Shown: positions 17,762 to 29,775, counted from the stretch's first letter. The stretch is 64,000 bases of DNA from Embleya scabrispora (GCF_002024165.1 NZ_MWQN01000004.1:806001-870000), one strand, 5' to 3'. The notes: generated by a model not told the origin, from the letters alone. Translations and numbers: made by a program.

Positions 17762-18442
17762 ATGGCACGTCCGAGGAATCAGACGGCGCGGCGCGAGCAG
17801 CTGGTCCACGCGGCCACCGAGGCGGTCGGCCGGCGCGGGCTGGCCCAGCTGCGGGTGGCCGACATCGCCGAGGTGGCGGGCGTCGCGCGAGGGTCGGTCA
17901 ACTACTACTTCAGTGATCTGGGCGATCTGCTGCGGCAGGTCTACCGGCAGGCCGCGGACCGCTTCTACACGTCCCGCACCGACACCGCCTCCCGGCTGCC
18001 CGACGCCCGGGACAAGCTGGTGGCCTGCGCCCGGCTCGGGCTCCCGGCCGGTCCGGACGACGAACTCGCGCTGGTCCTGTACGAGTTCAGCGCCGCGGCC
18101 CGGGACGAGAGCGAATACGCCACGCTGGCGCAGAGCCTGTACGACCGTCAGGTGGCGATGTACGGCTCGATCCTGGAAATCGGGCGCGCGCAGGGCCACT
18201 TCCGGTTCACCGAGCCGATCCCGGACGTGGCCGCGAACCTGGTCACCCTGGAGGACGGTTACGGCCTGCACATCGTCGGCCGCAACTCCTCGCTGCCGCC
18301 CGAGCGGGCCCTGGCCCTGATCCTGGCGTCCGCCCGCCAGGCCACGAACTGCCCGGATCTGCGACCGGACCGGGTCGTCCCGGAACCGGAGTCGACCGGT
18401 CCCGACGCCGCTGCTCAGCACACCCCGGAAGGCACCGCGTGA
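17762..18442 (+). CDS. TetR family regulator of the P1 peptidase/APC module
   Basis: A 226-residue regulator. HTH at ~10-58 with VADIAEVAGVARGSVNYYF, a recognition helix that resembles BetI-type proteins. The C-terminal domain (~60-200) is Ala/Glu-rich; the last ~20 residues are polar. The ATG has AAGGAA upstream. Its stop overlaps the start of the P1 peptidase by GTGA, so regulator and enzyme are translationally coupled, while the permease is divergent. It likely senses the substrate of this module. Confidence 0.87.
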   Translation: MARPRNQTARREQLVHAATEAVGRRGLAQLRVADIAEVAGVARGSVNYYFSDLGDLLRQVYRQAADRFYTSRTDTASRLPDARDKLVACARLGLPAGPDDELALVLYEFSAAARDESEYATLAQSLYDRQVAMYGSILEIGRAQGHFRFTEPIPDVAANLVTLEDGYGLHIVGRNSSLPPERALALILASARQATNCPDLRPDRVVPEPESTGPDAAAQHTPEGTA

Positions 18443-19590
18443 ACGTCCCCGCCGCATCCCCCCTCACCGCCACCCCGTCGGGACGGCCCCGCGCCCGAGC
18501 CCTGGGCATCCGCCTCGACGGCACCCCCGGGCCGGCCAACGCGCTCACCGACGTCCCCGGCGTCGAGATCGGCTACACCACCCTCGTCGAGGGCGCGTCG
18601 GTACGCACCGGCGTGACCGCCCTGCTGCCGCGCGGGCGCACGGGCGTAGGCTTGCCCTGTGCCGCGGGCCGCTATGCGCTCAACGGCAACGGCGAGATGA
18701 CCGGCAGCAGTTGGCTCGACGAGACGGGCAGCCTGGCGGGCCCGGTACTGATCACCAACACCCACGCGGTGGGCCCCGTGCACCGCGGCGTGATCGACTG
18801 GACCGTCGCCAACCGGCCCGACCTCGCCCGGCAGTGGCTGCTGCCCGTGGTCGCCGAGACCTGGGACGGCTACCTCAACGACATCAACGGCCCGCACGTC
18901 CGCCCGGAACACGCGATCGCCGCGATCGACGCGGCCGCCGCGGGCCCGGTCGAAGAGGGCTGCGTCGGCGGCGGTACCGGCATGAACTGCTATGGCTTCA
19001 AGGGTGGTTCGGGCACCGCCAGCCGGATGGTCGAGTACGGCACGGCCCGCTACACGGTCGGGGCCTTCGTCCAGGCCAACTTCGGCGCGCGCCGCGAACT
19101 CGTCGTCGCGGGCGTACCGGTCGGCCGCCGGATGACCGAGGACAACCCGATGGAGGACACCGACTGGTTCGCCCCCGGCGGGGCGGGTTCGGTCATCGTG
19201 GTGGTCGGCACCGACGCGCCGCTGCTCCCGGGCCAGTGCACGGCGCTGGCCCGCCGGGTCCCGATGGGCCTGGCCCGCACCGGCACCACCGGCAGCCACT
19301 TCTCCGGCGACATCTTCCTGGCCTTCTCCACCGCCAACCGGGGTGCCCTGGCCAGTGGCTTCCCCCAGTCCCCGGCCACGGACGAGGACTACGACACGCT
19401 GCGCCACATCCCGTGGGGCCGCATCGACCCCTTCTACACGGCCACCGTCGAGGCGGTCGAGGAGGCCGTCCTCAACGCCCTGGTCACCGCCGAGGAGACC
19501 ATCGGCCGCGAGGGCCACCGCACCCCGGCCCTACCGCACGCCCGCCTGCGCGCACTGCTCGAAGAGCGGAGCCACCCCACCGGCACCTGA
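18439..19590 (+). CDS. P1 (S58) family DmpA-like self-processing aminopeptidase
   Basis: A 383-residue protein of the DmpA/P1 family (L-aminopeptidase D-Ala-esterase/amidase). The self-cleavage and nucleophile site is GGAGSVIVVVGTDAPL with the expected catalytic serine at S251. Earlier blocks LTDVPGVEIGYTT, NTHAVGPVHRGVIDW and GCVGGGTGMNCYGFKGG are hallmarks. These enzymes form alpha/beta chains and cleave N-terminal residues from peptides, D-amino acid amides or beta-peptides. The GTG start overlaps the TetR stop. Its length agrees with family members. Together with the divergent APC permease it suggests uptake and cleavage of short or unusual peptides/amides (inference). Confidence 0.9.
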   Translation: MNVPAASPLTATPSGRPRARALGIRLDGTPGPANALTDVPGVEIGYTTLVEGASVRTGVTALLPRGRTGVGLPCAAGRYALNGNGEMTGSSWLDETGSLAGPVLITNTHAVGPVHRGVIDWTVANRPDLARQWLLPVVAETWDGYLNDINGPHVRPEHAIAAIDAAAAGPVEEGCVGGGTGMNCYGFKGGSGTASRMVEYGTARYTVGAFVQANFGARRELVVAGVPVGRRMTEDNPMEDTDWFAPGGAGSVIVVVGTDAPLLPGQCTALARRVPMGLARTGTTGSHFSGDIFLAFSTANRGALASGFPQSPATDEDYDTLRHIPWGRIDPFYTATVEAVEEAVLNALVTAEETIGREGHRTPALPHARLRALLEERSHPTGT

Positions 19591-19629
19591 CCCGGCCGCT
19601 TCGCGGCGGCGGGTGACGCCACCCGCACA

Positions 19630-19674
19630 ACGCCGCGCGGCGCCGACCCCGGGTGGGGTGGCGCCGCGCGGCGT
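19630..19674. terminator. Strong bidirectional terminator hairpin
   Basis: A perfect 15-base GC stem (arm ACGCCGCGCGGCGCC) with a loop that also contains complementary ACCCC and GGGGT. It lies between the convergent P1 peptidase and MFS genes. Confidence 0.65.
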
Positions 19675-19691
19675 GGGTGGATGCGTGGTGC

Positions 19692-21191
19692 TCAGACGTG
19701 GGCGGGCGCGTGAGCGGCGACCTCGCGGGCGGCCGGCCTGCGCAGAGCGAGCGCGGCCAGGGCGGTCAGCACGATGCCGGCGGCGGCCAGGTAGACGGCG
19801 GTGCGCAGGCCGTCGGCGGTGGCGACGCGCAGCGCCTCGCCGGTGTGCCCGCCCAGTCCGGCGTTGGCGATGGCGACCAGGAGGGCCAGGCCGACGGCGC
19901 CGCCGATCTGCTGGCTGGTGGAGGCGATACCGGAGGCGATGCCCTGGTCGGTGGGGTTCACCCCGGTCGAGGCGGCGCCGAACATCAGGGTGTAGCCCGC
20001 GCCCTGGCCGATGCCGAGGACGACGAGTCCGGGGATCAGGGCGGCGTACGACGCGTCGGCGGACATGGTCGGCGCGATGATCGCGGCGCCGGCGGCACCG
20101 GTCAGCAGCGAGGCGATCAGGACCGGGCGGATGCCGTACCGGGTGGCCAGCCGCCCCGCGGTCTGCGAGCCGACCGCGATGGCGGCCATCGGCACGAGGA
20201 AGGCCAGGCCGGTGCGCAGCGCGCTGTAGCCGTGCACGCCCTGGAAGTAGACGGTCAGGAAGTAGAGCAGGGTGCCGAAGGTGGCCATGTAGAGGAAGGT
20301 GACGCCGGTGCCGACGGTGAGGTTGCGGTTGGCGAACAGGCGCAGCGGCAACAGCGGGTCGGCGCTGCGGCGTTCGACGGCGACGAAGGCGGCGAGCAGG
20401 GCGAGGCCGGCGAGCGCGGCGCCGAGCACGTGGGCGGCGGTCCAGCCGGATTCGGGTCCCTGGACGAGGGCGTAGACGACGGCGGTGATGCCGACGGTGG
20501 AGGTGAGCGCGCCGGTCAGGTCGAAGGAACGGCCCCTGGTGCGCGGGGCGTCGGGGGTGATCAGCGGGAACGCGAGCGCGGCGGCGAGGGCGGCCAGGGG
20601 GACGTTGACGAAGAAGACCGATTCCCAGCCGAGGGACTGGGTCAGCACGCCGCCCAGGAGCGAGCCCAGGATCATTCCGCTGCCGCCGGCGGTGCCCCAC
20701 ACCGCGAACGCCCGGTTGCGTTCCCGCCCTTCGGCGAAGCTCGTGGACACGAGGGTGAGCGTGGCGGGGAAGAGGAAGGCGCCGCCGATGCCCTGGATCG
20801 CCCGGGCGGCGATCAACAGCGCGGGGGATCCGGCGAGTCCGCCGAGCAGGGACGAGACGGCGTAGAGCGACAGTCCGAGCGTGAACATCCGGCGCGGTCC
20901 GAACAGGTCGCTCGCCCGGCCGCCGAGGAGCAGGAATCCGCCGAAGGCCACGGCGTAGGCGCTGATCACCCACTGGAGATTCTGCGCCGAGAAGCCGAGC
21001 CCGGTGCCGATCTCGGGGAGCGCGACGTAGACGATGTTGTAGTCGATCGAAATGATCAGTTGGGCAAACGCCAGCAGCGCGAGCACGAGCCCCGGCCGAC
21101 GGCGGGAGGGCGTCTGGGCGATGGTGGTGCCGCCGCCGGTTTCGGCGGCTGCGGCGGTCGTGCGGCTTGGCGTGGCGACTCGGGGCGACAT
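19692..21191 (-). CDS. MFS drug:H+ exporter, DHA2 (14-helix) family
   Basis: A 499-residue membrane protein with about 14 helices, typical of EmrB/QacA exporters. Motif A-like GGRASDLFGPRRMF follows TM2, and the motif C-type pattern (GGSGMILGSLLGGVLTQSLGW, split over TM5) marks an antiporter. It likely exports a hydrophobic drug or dye using proton flow. On the same strand and 102 bases downstream of the imino-acid reductase gene; no dedicated regulator adjoins. The substrate is unknown; self-resistance or metabolite export are both possible. Confidence 0.87.
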   Translation of the reverse strand: MSPRVATPSRTTAAAAETGGGTTIAQTPSRRRPGLVLALLAFAQLIISIDYNIVYVALPEIGTGLGFSAQNLQWVISAYAVAFGGFLLLGGRASDLFGPRRMFTLGLSLYAVSSLLGGLAGSPALLIAARAIQGIGGAFLFPATLTLVSTSFAEGRERNRAFAVWGTAGGSGMILGSLLGGVLTQSLGWESVFFVNVPLAALAAALAFPLITPDAPRTRGRSFDLTGALTSTVGITAVVYALVQGPESGWTAAHVLGAALAGLALLAAFVAVERRSADPLLPLRLFANRNLTVGTGVTFLYMATFGTLLYFLTVYFQGVHGYSALRTGLAFLVPMAAIAVGSQTAGRLATRYGIRPVLIASLLTGAAGAAIIAPTMSADASYAALIPGLVVLGIGQGAGYTLMFGAASTGVNPTDQGIASGIASTSQQIGGAVGLALLVAIANAGLGGHTGEALRVATADGLRTAVYLAAAGIVLTALAALALRRPAAREVAAHAPAHV

Positions 21192-21293
21192 GGTGTGGCC
21201 TGTTCTGTGCGGCGTGGTCTGCCTGGTGGCAAGAACAAACCTAGAAGCCGGATCGACCAGTCACATGGTGCATTCGGAGCATGGATTCGTGGG

Positions 21294-22211
21294 TCAATTT
21301 CCCTTGTGCCGTCGATGGATGTCCACCGCGACGGCCAGGTCCTCCCAGGACATCCCGACGCTCTTGAAGAACCGCGGCCGGTCCTTCGGGACCGTCGCCT
21401 CCCCCCGGACCAACTCCGCGAGGTTCACCCCGGCGTCGCGGGTCCCGTCCCACCCGGCGAGGAGCAGGTCGCCGGCCTCCTTCGCGGCGGCGGAGCGCGC
21501 CTCGACGTACACGGCGGAGCGCCGAACCAGCGCGGTGTCGACCTCCCGCGCCGTCGGCTCGTGTGAGCCCACCGCCACCACGGCCGCGTGGGCGGGGATC
21601 AGCGTGCCGTCGAACAGCGGCTCGCGGGCCGTGGTCGCGCACACCACGATGTCGGCGTCGGCGACCGCGTCCGGCGTCCCGACCGTCGCCGCGAGGCCGA
21701 ACGCGCGGGCGTGCTCGACCAGTTCCCGGGCCGCCTCGACGCGTCGCGCGACCACCGTGAGCCGGCTCAGCGGCCGCACGGCGAGCAGGGCCGCCAGGTG
21801 CCCGTACGCCTGCGGCCCCGTACCGAAGAGCACCAGGTGCGCGGCATCGGCGACGGCCAGCCGCCGGACGGCGACGGCGCTGACCGCGGGCGTCCGCAGC
21901 GTGGTCAGCGCGGCGCCGTCGAACAGGGCCAACGGTCGCAGGGTGGGCCCGTCGAGGAGCAGGTAGCTGCCGGTGATCCGGGGCAGCCCCCGGGCCGGAT
22001 TGCCGACGGCGACCCCCGCGATCTTGACGCCCACGTGCGACGACCCGGCCGCGGGCATCAGAAGCAGTTCCCCGGCGGGTACGGCCACGCTCGACCGGGG
22101 CGGTGCTCCTTCCGGATCGAGTCCGGCGAGCAGCGTGCGCTCGATCGTCCCGATCGCCTGGGCGGGGGTCGACACGACCGGAATCGTGGGCGGTTGCTCC
22201 GCGGCGGTCAC
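21294..22211 (-). CDS. Ornithine cyclodeaminase/mu-crystallin family imino-acid reductase
   Basis: A 305-residue NAD(P)-binding protein. The Rossmann loop reads LVLFGTGPQAYGHLAAL (~130-146). The N-terminal substrate part contains VGVKIAGVAVGNPARGLP, matching the KIAG-like motif of ornithine cyclodeaminase and of delta1-pyrroline-2-carboxylate reductases (LhpI type). The GTG start overlaps the stop of the proline racemase-family gene, so the two are coupled. That pairing favours a role in hydroxyproline or D-proline breakdown, reducing an imino acid to L-proline, over ornithine deamination (inference from context). Confidence 0.82.
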   Translation of the reverse strand: MTAAEQPPTIPVVSTPAQAIGTIERTLLAGLDPEGAPPRSSVAVPAGELLLMPAAGSSHVGVKIAGVAVGNPARGLPRITGSYLLLDGPTLRPLALFDGAALTTLRTPAVSAVAVRRLAVADAAHLVLFGTGPQAYGHLAALLAVRPLSRLTVVARRVEAARELVEHARAFGLAATVGTPDAVADADIVVCATTAREPLFDGTLIPAHAAVVAVGSHEPTAREVDTALVRRSAVYVEARSAAAKEAGDLLLAGWDGTRDAGVNLAELVRGEATVPKDRPRFFKSVGMSWEDLAVAVDIHRRHKGN

Positions 22212-23233
22212 AGCAGGAACCCCGTCCCGAGCGAGTCGTCGGCATCCAGCAGGAACCGATGCTCGCCGGTGCGGTACGCCGTGCCGGTGACCTCGGTGAC
22301 CACCCCCGCGGCATGCGTCCCGACCACCCTGCCGGTGAAGACCGTGCCGATGATCGACTCGTGGCGCAACTCGTCGCCCGTCGCGATCCGACCGCTGTCG
22401 GCGAGCAGCGCCAGCCGCGCGGACGTGCCCGAACCGCACGGGGACCGGTCGATCTGGCCGTCGGCGAACACGGTGACGTTGCGCTGGTGGAGTCCGGTCC
22501 CGGTGTCCGGCAGTTCCTCGTGGAGGATGACGCCGTAGACCCCGGACAGGCGCGGGTCGTCGGGATGCCGGGTGGCGGGCTCGTCGGCGAGCGCGGCGCG
22601 GATCTCCCGGCCGATCGCGGTGATCTCGGGCAGTTGCTCCGGGGTGACGGCGAGGCCGAGCGAGGTCGCCGAGACGGAGGCGTAGCAGGCCCCGGAGTGG
22701 GCGAGGTCGACCTGTACCGGGCCGCGCGAGGTGGTCACCGGGATCTTCCGGGCGGCGATGCCGGTGGGTACGTTGCGGAAGGTCACCGAGGTGGTGCGCC
22801 CGGCGCGGCGGTGCACGATGGCGGTGACCCGGCCCGAGGGAACGTCGATGTACACCCGCGCCGTTCCGTCCGCCGGCGCCGCCACGCGCCCCGAGTCGAC
22901 CGCCCACGCGCCGAGCGCGATGGTGCCGTGGCCGCAGGCGGTGGAGTAGCCGTCCTTGTGCCAGAACAGCACCCCGAGGTGCGCCTCGCCGTCGTCCGGC
23001 GGAACCACGAACCCCCCGTACATGCCGCCGTGTCCGCGCGGTTCGCGGGTGAGCAGTCGGCGGATGTCGTCGAGCGGGCCTGGTCGCGGCGCGGTGGCGG
23101 TGCCCCCCGCCCCGATCACGATCGCCCGCCGCTCGGCCACGGTGTCCCCGGCGACGGTGGGCAGCCCTTGGGAGACGATCCGGAAGGGTTCGCCGGCGGC
23201 GTGGTAGTCGACGGTCTCGATGGCGGCGATCAC
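22208..23233 (-). CDS. Proline racemase family enzyme (hydroxyproline epimerase or dehydratase)
   Basis: A 341-residue protein of the proline racemase family. Both catalytic cysteines are visible: TACGHGTIA (first) and DRSPCGSGTSARLA (second). In this family two cysteines mark racemases/2-epimerases, whereas trans-3-hydroxyproline dehydratases usually have a threonine at the second position. The start chosen is GTG 23233 (VIAAIETVDYHAAGEP) after GGAAGAAGG; the frame extends further upstream with sequence unlike the family. Coupled to a downstream imino-acid reductase. The likely role is interconversion of (hydroxy)proline stereoisomers for catabolism. Confidence 0.83.
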   Translation of the reverse strand: MIAAIETVDYHAAGEPFRIVSQGLPTVAGDTVAERRAIVIGAGGTATAPRPGPLDDIRRLLTREPRGHGGMYGGFVVPPDDGEAHLGVLFWHKDGYSTACGHGTIALGAWAVDSGRVAAPADGTARVYIDVPSGRVTAIVHRRAGRTTSVTFRNVPTGIAARKIPVTTSRGPVQVDLAHSGACYASVSATSLGLAVTPEQLPEITAIGREIRAALADEPATRHPDDPRLSGVYGVILHEELPDTGTGLHQRNVTVFADGQIDRSPCGSGTSARLALLADSGRIATGDELRHESIIGTVFTGRVVGTHAAGVVTEVTGTAYRTGEHRFLLDADDSLGTGFLL

Positions 23234-23419
23234 GATGCGGGCGCCTTCTTCCTGGGCGGGGTTGGGGAGTTGCGAGGCACGGCCGGATGGCGCGCCATCG
23301 ATCCCCGGTAAGGTGTGACATGGTATTGACACATCCCAGACGCCCGCAAGCACCTCCCCGGCATCACCCGCACGAGCCGACCCCGCGCGGCCGGCAGCGG
23401 GAGCCCGGGGCGCCCGGCC

Positions 23420-24517
23420 TCAGCCGGCCGTCGGGCCGATCCGCACCCGATCGTGCTCGCCGTCGGACAGGAACGACGCCAACGCCCGCCCCTCCTCGTC
23501 CACGCCGGCGTGTTCGGCCCGGGACAACGACCGCAGCGGGGTGACCGTCACCGCCCCGCCCTCGACGCCCCACGTCGCGCCGACCCGGCCGTCGAGCAGG
23601 ACCACACGCACGCCGGCGACCGACAGGCCCCGGTGCGCGTCGTCGACGATGCGACTGCGGTCGTCGTAGCCGAGGAGCGCGTTGTCGAAGGCGGGGAGGA
23701 AGCGCACCGGGGCGGGGGTGTCCGGGTCGGGGCGCGGCGCGTCGGGCAGGTCCAGCAGTTCGCGCCCCCGCTCGTCCCGGAACGAGACCAGTTCCGCGCG
23801 TACCGCGGCGACCGCGCGCGGCAGGCCCGCGAGGCCGCACCAGGCGCGCAGGTCCGCCGAGGCGGCGGGGCCGAACGCGGCCAGATAGCGCCGTACCAGC
23901 GCTTCGCCGACCGGATCCAGGTCCGCCGGGGCCGGCGGGTCGACCTCGCGCCCCAGCCACGAGGAGACGAGCGCGTTGCGCACGCCCGCCCGGGTCCGCC
24001 ACACCCCGCGCGGCGGAAGCTGCACCACCGGGACGAGCGCGATCAGCATCTCCCCCAGCGCCCTCGGCGACACGTCGGGCCGACGATCGGCGAGCGCCCG
24101 GGCGAACTCCGACATCGAACGCGCCACCCCGTCGGCCATCACCTCCCGGCCCTCCGCGGCCAGTTCGTCGAGATCGATCCCGTGCAGCTCACGGCGGTAC
24201 ACGCCCATCACCCGCTGCCGCAACATCGGATCGTGGCGGGCCCGCCAGGCCAACGCGTCGGCGGCGGTGACCAGGTGCACGGTCCGGCGCATCAGATGGG
24301 TGCGCACCACGCCGCGTCCGGTCACCAGGTCGGACAGCGTCGCCGGGTCGAACGCGCGCAACCGCGACCAGAGCCCGACGAACGGCTCCTGCGGTTCCTG
24401 CGCCTGGAGACCGCCGACGTGCGCGACGGCCGCCGCCGGCGGCAGGTCGGCCCGATCGAGCAACAACTGCCGCGCCAGGGTCGCCCGGTTGAGCGCCCGC
24501 GTGCCGAGAACGGTCAT
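23420..24517 (-). CDS. HTH_42 DNA glycosylase, AlkZ-like
   Basis: A 365-residue winged-helix protein of the YcaQ/AlkZ (HTH_42) superfamily. The N-terminal block [13 protein letters not shown] holds a Q38-A-Q40 motif; the Q-x-Q form is the catalytic signature of AlkZ-like glycosylases, while YcaQ types carry Q-x-D (family knowledge). [12 protein letters not shown] and a C-terminal [16 protein letters not shown] are also characteristic. Such enzymes remove bulky alkylated or crosslinked bases; some protect producers from genotoxic natural products. It lies 223 bases downstream of the UvrA-like gene on the same strand. Family is clear; damage specificity is not. Confidence 0.83.
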   Translation of the reverse strand: MTVLGTRALNRATLARQLLLDRADLPPAAAVAHVGGLQAQEPQEPFVGLWSRLRAFDPATLSDLVTGRGVVRTHLMRRTVHLVTAADALAWRARHDPMLRQRVMGVYRRELHGIDLDELAAEGREVMADGVARSMSEFARALADRRPDVSPRALGEMLIALVPVVQLPPRGVWRTRAGVRNALVSSWLGREVDPPAPADLDPVGEALVRRYLAAFGPAASADLRAWCGLAGLPRAVAAVRAELVSFRDERGRELLDLPDAPRPDPDTPAPVRFLPAFDNALLGYDDRSRIVDDAHRGLSVAGVRVVLLDGRVGATWGVEGGAVTVTPLRSLSRAEHAGVDEEGRALASFLSDGEHDRVRIGPTAG

Positions 24518-24740
24518 CGCACCCGGCCGCCCTTCGTTTCCCCACCCACGATCACGACCGATCCCCGCCTCTCCTCGCGCCCATGCCCACAGCCTCCCAT
24601 CGGTAGCGGTCGGCTTGTGACCGCGACCCGAGGGCGACAGGGCCCCGGGTACAAGGCCTCGGCCCGCCTGCCCTCCCTGCTCCGGGCGTCCGTGGTCCAG
24701 GGCGCAGTGCCGAGCCGGGACGCACCCGGCCCCCGCCCCT

Positions 24741-27143
<2,403 letters not shown>

Positions 27144-27327
27144 CCTGACTCCTGTGCTCACGGTCGGGCGTTGTGCCGGCGGGTCGGCGGTGCGTGGCGA
27201 TCACGCTAGCCGCCGACTCCGCGACCGTGCTTCTTCATTCCCGATCGATTCGATCACGGACCGAGCGACGCGCCGCGTACCGAAAGGAATTGGGCCCTCG
27301 CGTGGCAAACCTCTAGCGTACGAGCCT

Positions 27328-28176
27328 GTGAACAGCAGATTGCGGGACATCGCGGCCGTAAACGCCCGGATCGTCGCCACGGGCGAATACTCGACTCCCT
27401 ACGGCACGGTCCGGGTGGGGCCCGCGCTGCACGCGGCGATGTCCAACACCGTCGGCCATCCCCCGGACGGCCCGCTCGCCCCGCACCCGGTCGGCGCCGG
27501 GCCGTCGACACGGTTCCGGGTGACCGGCGAGGGCAGCCTCCAGGCCGCGCGGCGCCTGTCCGGGTCGGGCTCGGGCACCGGCCCGATCGCGGTGCTCAAC
27601 TTCGCCTCCGCGCGCAACCCCGGCGGCGGCTATCTGCGCGGTGCCCGGGCCCAGGAGGAGGACCTGTGCCGCAACAGCCTGCTGTATCCCTGCCTGTTGC
27701 GAGCCCCCGACTACTACGCCGCCCATCGCGCCGGACCCGATCTGCTCTACAGCGACCGGGTCATCTGGTCCCCCGACGTCCCGGTGCACCGCGACGAGCA
27801 CGGCCGCCTCCTCGACGAGCCGTTCCCGGTGTCGTTCCTGACCTGCGCCGCCCCCAACGCCGGCGAGACCCTGCAACGCGACCCCGCCGCGCACGGCCGC
27901 ATCCGGGAGACCCTGCGCCGCCGCGCGGGCCGCGTCCTGACGGTGGCCCACCATCACGGCGCCCGCCGACTGGTCCTGGGCGCCTGGGGGTGCGGGGTAT
28001 TCCGCAACGACCCGCGCGAGGTCGCCGGCGCGTTCCACGAACATCTCGCCCCCGACGGCCCCTTCGCGGCGGCCTTCGAACACGTCGTCTTCGCCATCCA
28101 CGACCCCTCCCCCGACTCGCCGAACCGCACGGCGTTCACCGAACGCTTCGGCGCCGCGGCGGCCGACCGGAGCTGA
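27328..28176 (+). CDS. TIGR02452-type poly(ADP-ribose) glycohydrolase macrodomain protein
   Basis: A 282-residue protein with the bacterial PARG catalytic signature: N91-F-A-S-A-R-N-P then GGG (99-101), seven residues, and QEE (109-111). The glutamates cleave ADP-ribose linkages. A microbial PARG N-terminal segment precedes it, and the macrodomain closes with [14 protein letters not shown], the phosphate loop. The start is a GTG at 27328; no clear Shine-Dalgarno is seen. It removes ADP-ribose from proteins or nucleic acids. Divergent from the UvrA-like gene with a shared 184-base gap, suggesting joint control in a DNA-damage or toxin response (inference). Confidence 0.87.
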   Translation: MNSRLRDIAAVNARIVATGEYSTPYGTVRVGPALHAAMSNTVGHPPDGPLAPHPVGAGPSTRFRVTGEGSLQAARRLSGSGSGTGPIAVLNFASARNPGGGYLRGARAQEEDLCRNSLLYPCLLRAPDYYAAHRAGPDLLYSDRVIWSPDVPVHRDEHGRLLDEPFPVSFLTCAAPNAGETLQRDPAAHGRIRETLRRRAGRVLTVAHHHGARRLVLGAWGCGVFRNDPREVAGAFHEHLAPDGPFAAAFEHVVFAIHDPSPDSPNRTAFTERFGAAAADRS

Positions 28177-28214
28177 GCCGGTCCCGGGCGACCTGCTCGG
28201 CGCGGGCCTGCCCG

Positions 28215-28805
28215 TCAGCCCTTCGCAGCCGCGTATACGGCCGCGACGGCGTCGGCGATCGGGCCGGCCGGGTCGCGCCCGGGGTCGCGCCGGGCCAGGC
28301 CGTCGTACACCTCGAAGCCGGTGAGCTGCCAGACGACGTCGACCGTCTCGGCCCCGGCCTCCACCCCCCGGGCCGCCAGGAGCGAGCCGAGCGCGGTGCG
28401 GCGCATGTCGTCGCGCTCGCGCAGCAGTCGGTCGAGTTCGGCGTCCAGCACCGCCATGCCGCGCAGCCTGCGGATCACCACCGGGTCGGCGGCCCAGAAG
28501 CGACAGAAGGTCTCGGTGAACCGGCGCAGCGCCGCGTCCGCGTCGGGCGCGGCGAACGCCTCGGACAGGTCGACGCCCGCCCGCGTGGCCAGCCCGTCGA
28601 AGAGGGCTTCGAGCAGGCCGGCCTTGGTGCCGAAGGCGTTGTAGACGGTCTGGCGGGACACATCCGCCGCCTTGGCGATGCCGTCGAGCGTGATCTGGGC
28701 GGGCGTGGCGGCCGAGAGCAGCGAGCGGGCGGCGGTCAGGATGCGCTGTCGGGTGTCCTCGGCTGCGGCCTGGCGTTTGTCGGACCTGTACTCACGCGGA
28801 CTCAC
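28215..28805 (-). CDS. TetR family regulator divergent from an SDR gene
   Basis: A 196-residue regulator with HTH at ~12-58 (ITLDGIAKAADVSRQTVYNAF). I take the GTG at 28805 because GGAAGGGG lies ~8 bases upstream; the ATG at 28823 is an alternative with no ribosome site. The gap to the SDR gene contains a -10-like TAGAAT on the - strand (28852-28857) followed at once by GGACAGACAGT, a likely operator region though not a clean palindrome. It probably represses the SDR-NmrA pair. Ligand unknown. Confidence 0.83.
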   Translation of the reverse strand: MSPREYRSDKRQAAAEDTRQRILTAARSLLSAATPAQITLDGIAKAADVSRQTVYNAFGTKAGLLEALFDGLATRAGVDLSEAFAAPDADAALRRFTETFCRFWAADPVVIRRLRGMAVLDAELDRLLRERDDMRRTALGSLLAARGVEAGAETVDVVWQLTGFEVYDGLARRDPGRDPAGPIADAVAAVYAAAKG

Positions 28806-28950
28806 GCGGCTTGCCCCTTCCATGATTTTGGATTTACTGTCTGTCCATTGAATTCTACGCGACCTCGCGGATCGCGGATACCCCGGCCTGCCCGGGCGTC
28901 CCGGTCCGCCGGATTCGCATCCCCACATCACCTCGACCCGGGAGTGCACC

Positions 28951-29775
28951 ATGTCCACCCCTCAGCAGCCCCTCGCCGACCGCGTCGCGATCGTCACCGG
29001 TGCGAGTCGCGGCATCGGCGCGGCCACCGCCCGCGCCCTGCACCGCGCCGGCGCACGGGTCGTGCTCGCCGCCCGCGACGCGGACGCGCTGACCGCCCTG
29101 GCCGACGAACTCGACGCGGCCGGCGGCCGGGCGCTGGCCGTACCGACCGATGTCACCGACCCCGGCGCCGTCGAGCGACTGGTCGCCACCGCCGTCGACC
29201 GCTTCGGCCGGCTGGACGCGGCGGTCAACAACGCCGCGGGCGGCGGCCACCCGCCCACCCCGCTCGCCGACGTCGACGTGGCCGACTTCGACAGCGCCTT
29301 CGCCGTCAACCTCCGCGGCGTCTTCCTCGCCCTGAAGTACGAGATTCCCGCCATGCTCGCGAGCGGCGACGGCGGTGCCATCGTCAACATGTCCTCCACC
29401 GCCGGTCTCCAGGCGGTCGGCGGGCTGGCGGGGTATGTCTCCAGCAAGTTCGGCCTGATCGGGCTCACCCGCACCGCCGCGCTCGACTACGCCGACGCCG
29501 GCATCCGGATCAACGCGCTCGCGCCGGGCCCGATCCACACCGAGCAGCTGGAGGCCGCCGGAGAGCAGGCCCGGCAGGCCGCCGCCCAGGCCATGCCGAT
29601 GCGCCGGATCGGTCTGCCCGACGAAGTCGCCGCGGCCGTGGTGTGGTTGTGCTCCGACGAGTCCTCGTTCATCACCGGCGCCACCCTGCCGATCGACGGC
29701 GGCAAACTCGCGGGCGCACCGCCCTTCCGCCGCCCCGCCGGCGGCCGGCCGCAGACGAACCCGACCGCGCCGTGA
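28951..29775 (+). CDS. Short-chain dehydrogenase/reductase
   Basis: A 274-residue classical SDR. The cofactor motif is TGASRGIG (residues 16-23), NNAAGG marks the structural strand, and the catalytic set is S-x(11-12)-Y-x-x-x-K: NMSSTAG then GYVSSKFG, with Tyr and Lys in place. The C-terminal WLCSDESSFITGATLPIDGG is the usual closing motif. An Arg/Ala at the end of beta2 (AARDAD) suggests NADP preference. Ribosome site GGGAG precedes the ATG. It overlaps the next gene by GTGA. An oxidoreductase for an alcohol or ketone; substrate unknown. Likely TetR-controlled. Confidence 0.88.
   Translation: MSTPQQPLADRVAIVTGASRGIGAATARALHRAGARVVLAARDADALTALADELDAAGGRALAVPTDVTDPGAVERLVATAVDRFGRLDAAVNNAAGGGHPPTPLADVDVADFDSAFAVNLRGVFLALKYEIPAMLASGDGGAIVNMSSTAGLQAVGGLAGYVSSKFGLIGLTRTAALDYADAGIRINALAPGPIHTEQLEAAGEQARQAAAQAMPMRRIGLPDEVAAAVVWLCSDESSFITGATLPIDGGKLAGAPPFRRPAGGRPQTNPTAP

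Noticed and set aside
22103-23311. A 402-codon + strand frame opposite the proline racemase gene
   Set aside because: No motifs; the - strand encodes both catalytic cysteine motifs.
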